A DNA stretch of 13,543 bases from Methanomassiliicoccus sp. UBA6. Lineage in GTDB: Archaea > Thermoplasmatota > Thermoplasmata > Methanomassiliicoccales > Methanomassiliicoccaceae. The number at the start of each line of letters is the position of its first letter. Positions within the stretch are counted from its first letter, which is position 1. The stretch is from positions 5,858 through 19,400 of the forward strand of contig DAVH01000035.1 in the NCBI GenBank assembly GCA_002508545.1. Direction: 5' to 3'. Under the pieces are notes generated by a model, which saw nothing but the letters and a program-made list of their open reading frames with translations, had not been told where the DNA came from and did no database searches. Made by a program: the position numbers and the translations under genes. Of the stretch, positions 12,563 through 13,543 are shown piece after piece.

Positions 12563-12961
12563 ATGGTCGAGCTCGTTAAGGATTACATGATCAAGAAGAA
12601 GGAGATCGTCACTCCAGAGGATTCCGTCATCAGCGCCATCGAGCTGATGATCGAGAACGACATCGGCAGCGTCATCGTGGTCGAGGAGGAGACAGATTCC
12701 GTAGTTGGCATATTCACCGAGAGGGACATCTTGCGGCGGTTCATGACCAGCCGGTCCAAGTTCATACACCTCAAGATCTCCGAGGTCATGACCGCCCCGG
12801 TGCACACGGTGAACCCTGATACCCGGCTCAGCGAGGCGGTGAAGATGATGCGCAAGTTCGACGTCGCCCGCCTTCCCGTGGTCGACAAGGACAACCACCT
12901 CCTGGGCATACTGTTCTGGAAGGACATCTTCGACAACTTCTGCTGCGACAAGATTGAGTGA
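12563..12961 (+). CDS. Two-CBS-domain protein
   Basis: The 132 residues consist of a single pair of CBS motifs, a Bateman module that usually binds adenine nucleotides or S-adenosylmethionine. CBS1 covers about residues 5-60 ('KDYMIKKKEIVTPEDSVISAIELMIENDIGSVIVVEEE', then 'VVGIFTERDILRRF'). CBS2 covers about 70-125 ('ISEVMTAPVHTVNPDTRLSEAVKMM', then 'ARLPVVDKDNHLLGILFWKDI'). There is no attached catalytic domain, so it presumably senses ligand and acts on a partner. Two adjacent cysteines near the end (FCCDKIE) are unusual. The start has no ribosome site but a strong TATA box at the right distance, so the mRNA is near-leaderless. The partner cannot be inferred from the neighbours. Confidence 0.92.
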   Translation: MVELVKDYMIKKKEIVTPEDSVISAIELMIENDIGSVIVVEEETDSVVGIFTERDILRRFMTSRSKFIHLKISEVMTAPVHTVNPDTRLSEAVKMMRKFDVARLPVVDKDNHLLGILFWKDIFDNFCCDKIE

Positions 12962-12985
12962 GAACCGCCCGGCTCTCACGCGCCT

Positions 12986-13058
12986 CGGGCCTGTGCCCTA
13001 GCGCCCTCCGTCGTGAGGGCAAGGGCGAGCGCCCGCCGACCTTTATTTTATTTTCCTT
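12986..13058 (+). terminator. GC-rich hairpin cluster and T-rich tail after the CBS gene
   Basis: Three hairpins follow in close order: GGGC/GCCC with loop CTGT (12987-12998), GCCCTC/GAGGGC with a six-base loop (13003-13020), and GGGC/GCCC with loop GAGC (13023-13034). A T-rich stretch (CTTTATTTTATTTTCC) follows. This looks like a terminator, but the repeated GGGC/GCCC units could also fold into one larger RNA. The downstream region 13037-13190 is markedly A/T-rich and holds no gene that I can see. Confidence 0.45.
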
Positions 13059-13193
13059 GAACTTTCTTATTCCGTACATTTGTCGTTGTTTTTAGCGACC
13101 TTAAAAGAAAATACTACGATTGTCGATACCATCCTATGTCAATTGCTGTTATTTTTGGCTAACTTTTAAATTTGACCTCTGAAGTTACGCACA

Positions 13194-13202
13194 AAAATTT
13201 AA
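13194..13202 (+). promoter_or_regulatory. TATA box for the acyl-CoA synthetase gene
   Basis: AAAATTTAA is centred 26 bases before the ATG at 13224, predicting a leaderless mRNA. TTTTAAATTT (13164-13173) is an alternative element further upstream. Confidence 0.5.
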
Positions 13203-13223
13203 CAAGACACCTGGTTGGTCCCA

Positions 13224-13543
13224 ATGAAAGCCCTCTTCGAGCCAGAAAGCATAGCGGTGGTCGGTGCATCGAACGACGAACGGAAGATCGGACACATCGT
13301 TTTCAACAATCTGATCCAATCCCGATTCGAGGGAGAGCTGTATCCCATCAACCCCAAGGCCGATGAGATCCTCGGGCGCAAGGCCTACCCGTCCCTGACC
13401 GCCACCCCTGGCAAGGTGGACCTGGTGGTGATCTGCGTCCCCAACACCTTGGTCCCCTCGGTAATGGAGGAAGCTGGCATCAAGGGTGCTGAGGCGGTAA
13501 TCGTGATCACCGCCGGGTTCAAGGAGCTGGGCAAGGAAGGCGC
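13224..13543 (+). CDS. ADP-forming acyl-CoA synthetase (acetyl-CoA synthetase type), N-terminal part
   Basis: The gene runs off the right edge; 106 codons are visible. The sequence begins MKALFEPESIAVVGASNDER, with the CoA-binding Rossmann motif VVGAS, followed by 'YPINPKADEILGRKAYPSL' and 'VDLVVICVPNTLVPSVMEEAGIKGAEAVIVITAGFKE'. This is the CoA-binding domain of the ADP-forming acetyl-CoA synthetase/succinyl-CoA ligase-like family. In archaea the family turns acyl-CoA, ADP and phosphate into acid, CoA and ATP, conserving energy from acetyl-CoA or amino-acid fermentation. The missing part would show whether this is a lone alpha subunit or an alpha-beta fusion. No ribosome site is seen; the TATA box 26 bases upstream supports leaderless translation from this ATG. 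Confidence 0.93.
   Translation, partial: MKALFEPESIAVVGASNDERKIGHIVFNNLIQSRFEGELYPINPKADEILGRKAYPSLTATPGKVDLVVICVPNTLVPSVMEEAGIKGAEAVIVITAGFKELGKEG

Noticed and set aside
12461..12979. 172-codon minus ORF opposite the CBS gene
   Set aside because: Antisense shadow; the plus strand has two clear CBS motifs and a TATA box.
13172..13366. 64-codon ORF at the right edge
   Set aside because: It overlaps the acyl-CoA synthetase start in another frame and has no promoter or ribosome site.
1..13543. CRISPR arrays, insertion sequences, attachment sites or a defence island
   Set aside because: No spaced direct repeats, transposase, integrase, tRNA-3' duplication or defence-type domain was seen on either strand.

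Overview
This window looks like ordinary chromosomal DNA from a GC-rich archaeon. The archaeal signals are TATA-box promoters placed about 25 to 30 bases ahead of start codons (several genes look leaderless), mixed with a few Shine-Dalgarno starts. Others are a tRNA-Ser with no encoded CCA, a small ACT-domain protein paired with homoserine dehydrogenase, an ArnR1-type winged-helix protein, and the start of an ADP-forming acyl-CoA synthetase. My best guess is Thermoplasmatota, Methanomassiliicoccales-like. That guess comes from gene style and is weak.

Layout, left to right. Bases 1-808 hold the C-terminal half of an EmrB/QacA-type MFS exporter. Bases 892-1956 (minus strand) hold a tiny one-helix membrane protein, a secreted cysteine-rich protein and a possible upstream mini-ORF that overlaps its start. 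A divergent promoter at 2016-2023 separates these from an HdeD-like membrane protein (2081-2659, plus). At 2827-3758 (plus) a polytopic membrane protein and a winged-helix protein overlap by four bases. Bases 3829-6158 (minus) hold an HPr-kinase-like P-loop protein, with a possible 26-residue peptide behind it, and a membrane-anchored extracellular protein of unknown family.

Bases 6210-9379 (minus) form an amino-acid block: citramalate synthase, homoserine dehydrogenase and a double-ACT regulator. Homoserine dehydrogenase feeds threonine and methionine, while citramalate synthase makes isoleucine's 2-oxobutyrate from pyruvate without using threonine. After tRNA-Ser(GGA) comes a doubtful 93-residue ORF on the plus strand. 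Next is a nitrilase-family amidohydrolase (minus), divergent from ammonia-type NAD+ synthetase (plus), with a 12-base palindrome between them. A PH-like membrane protein (minus), tRNA-Glu(CTC), a two-CBS-domain protein, a run of GC-rich hairpins and the acyl-CoA synthetase start complete the window.

I see no insertion sequence, CRISPR array, phage gene or defence island. The items most worth a second look are the HPr-kinase-like protein and its coupled peptide, the membrane protein/winged-helix pair, the nitrilase/NadE pair with its palindrome, and several small ORFs and hairpins outside the obvious genes.
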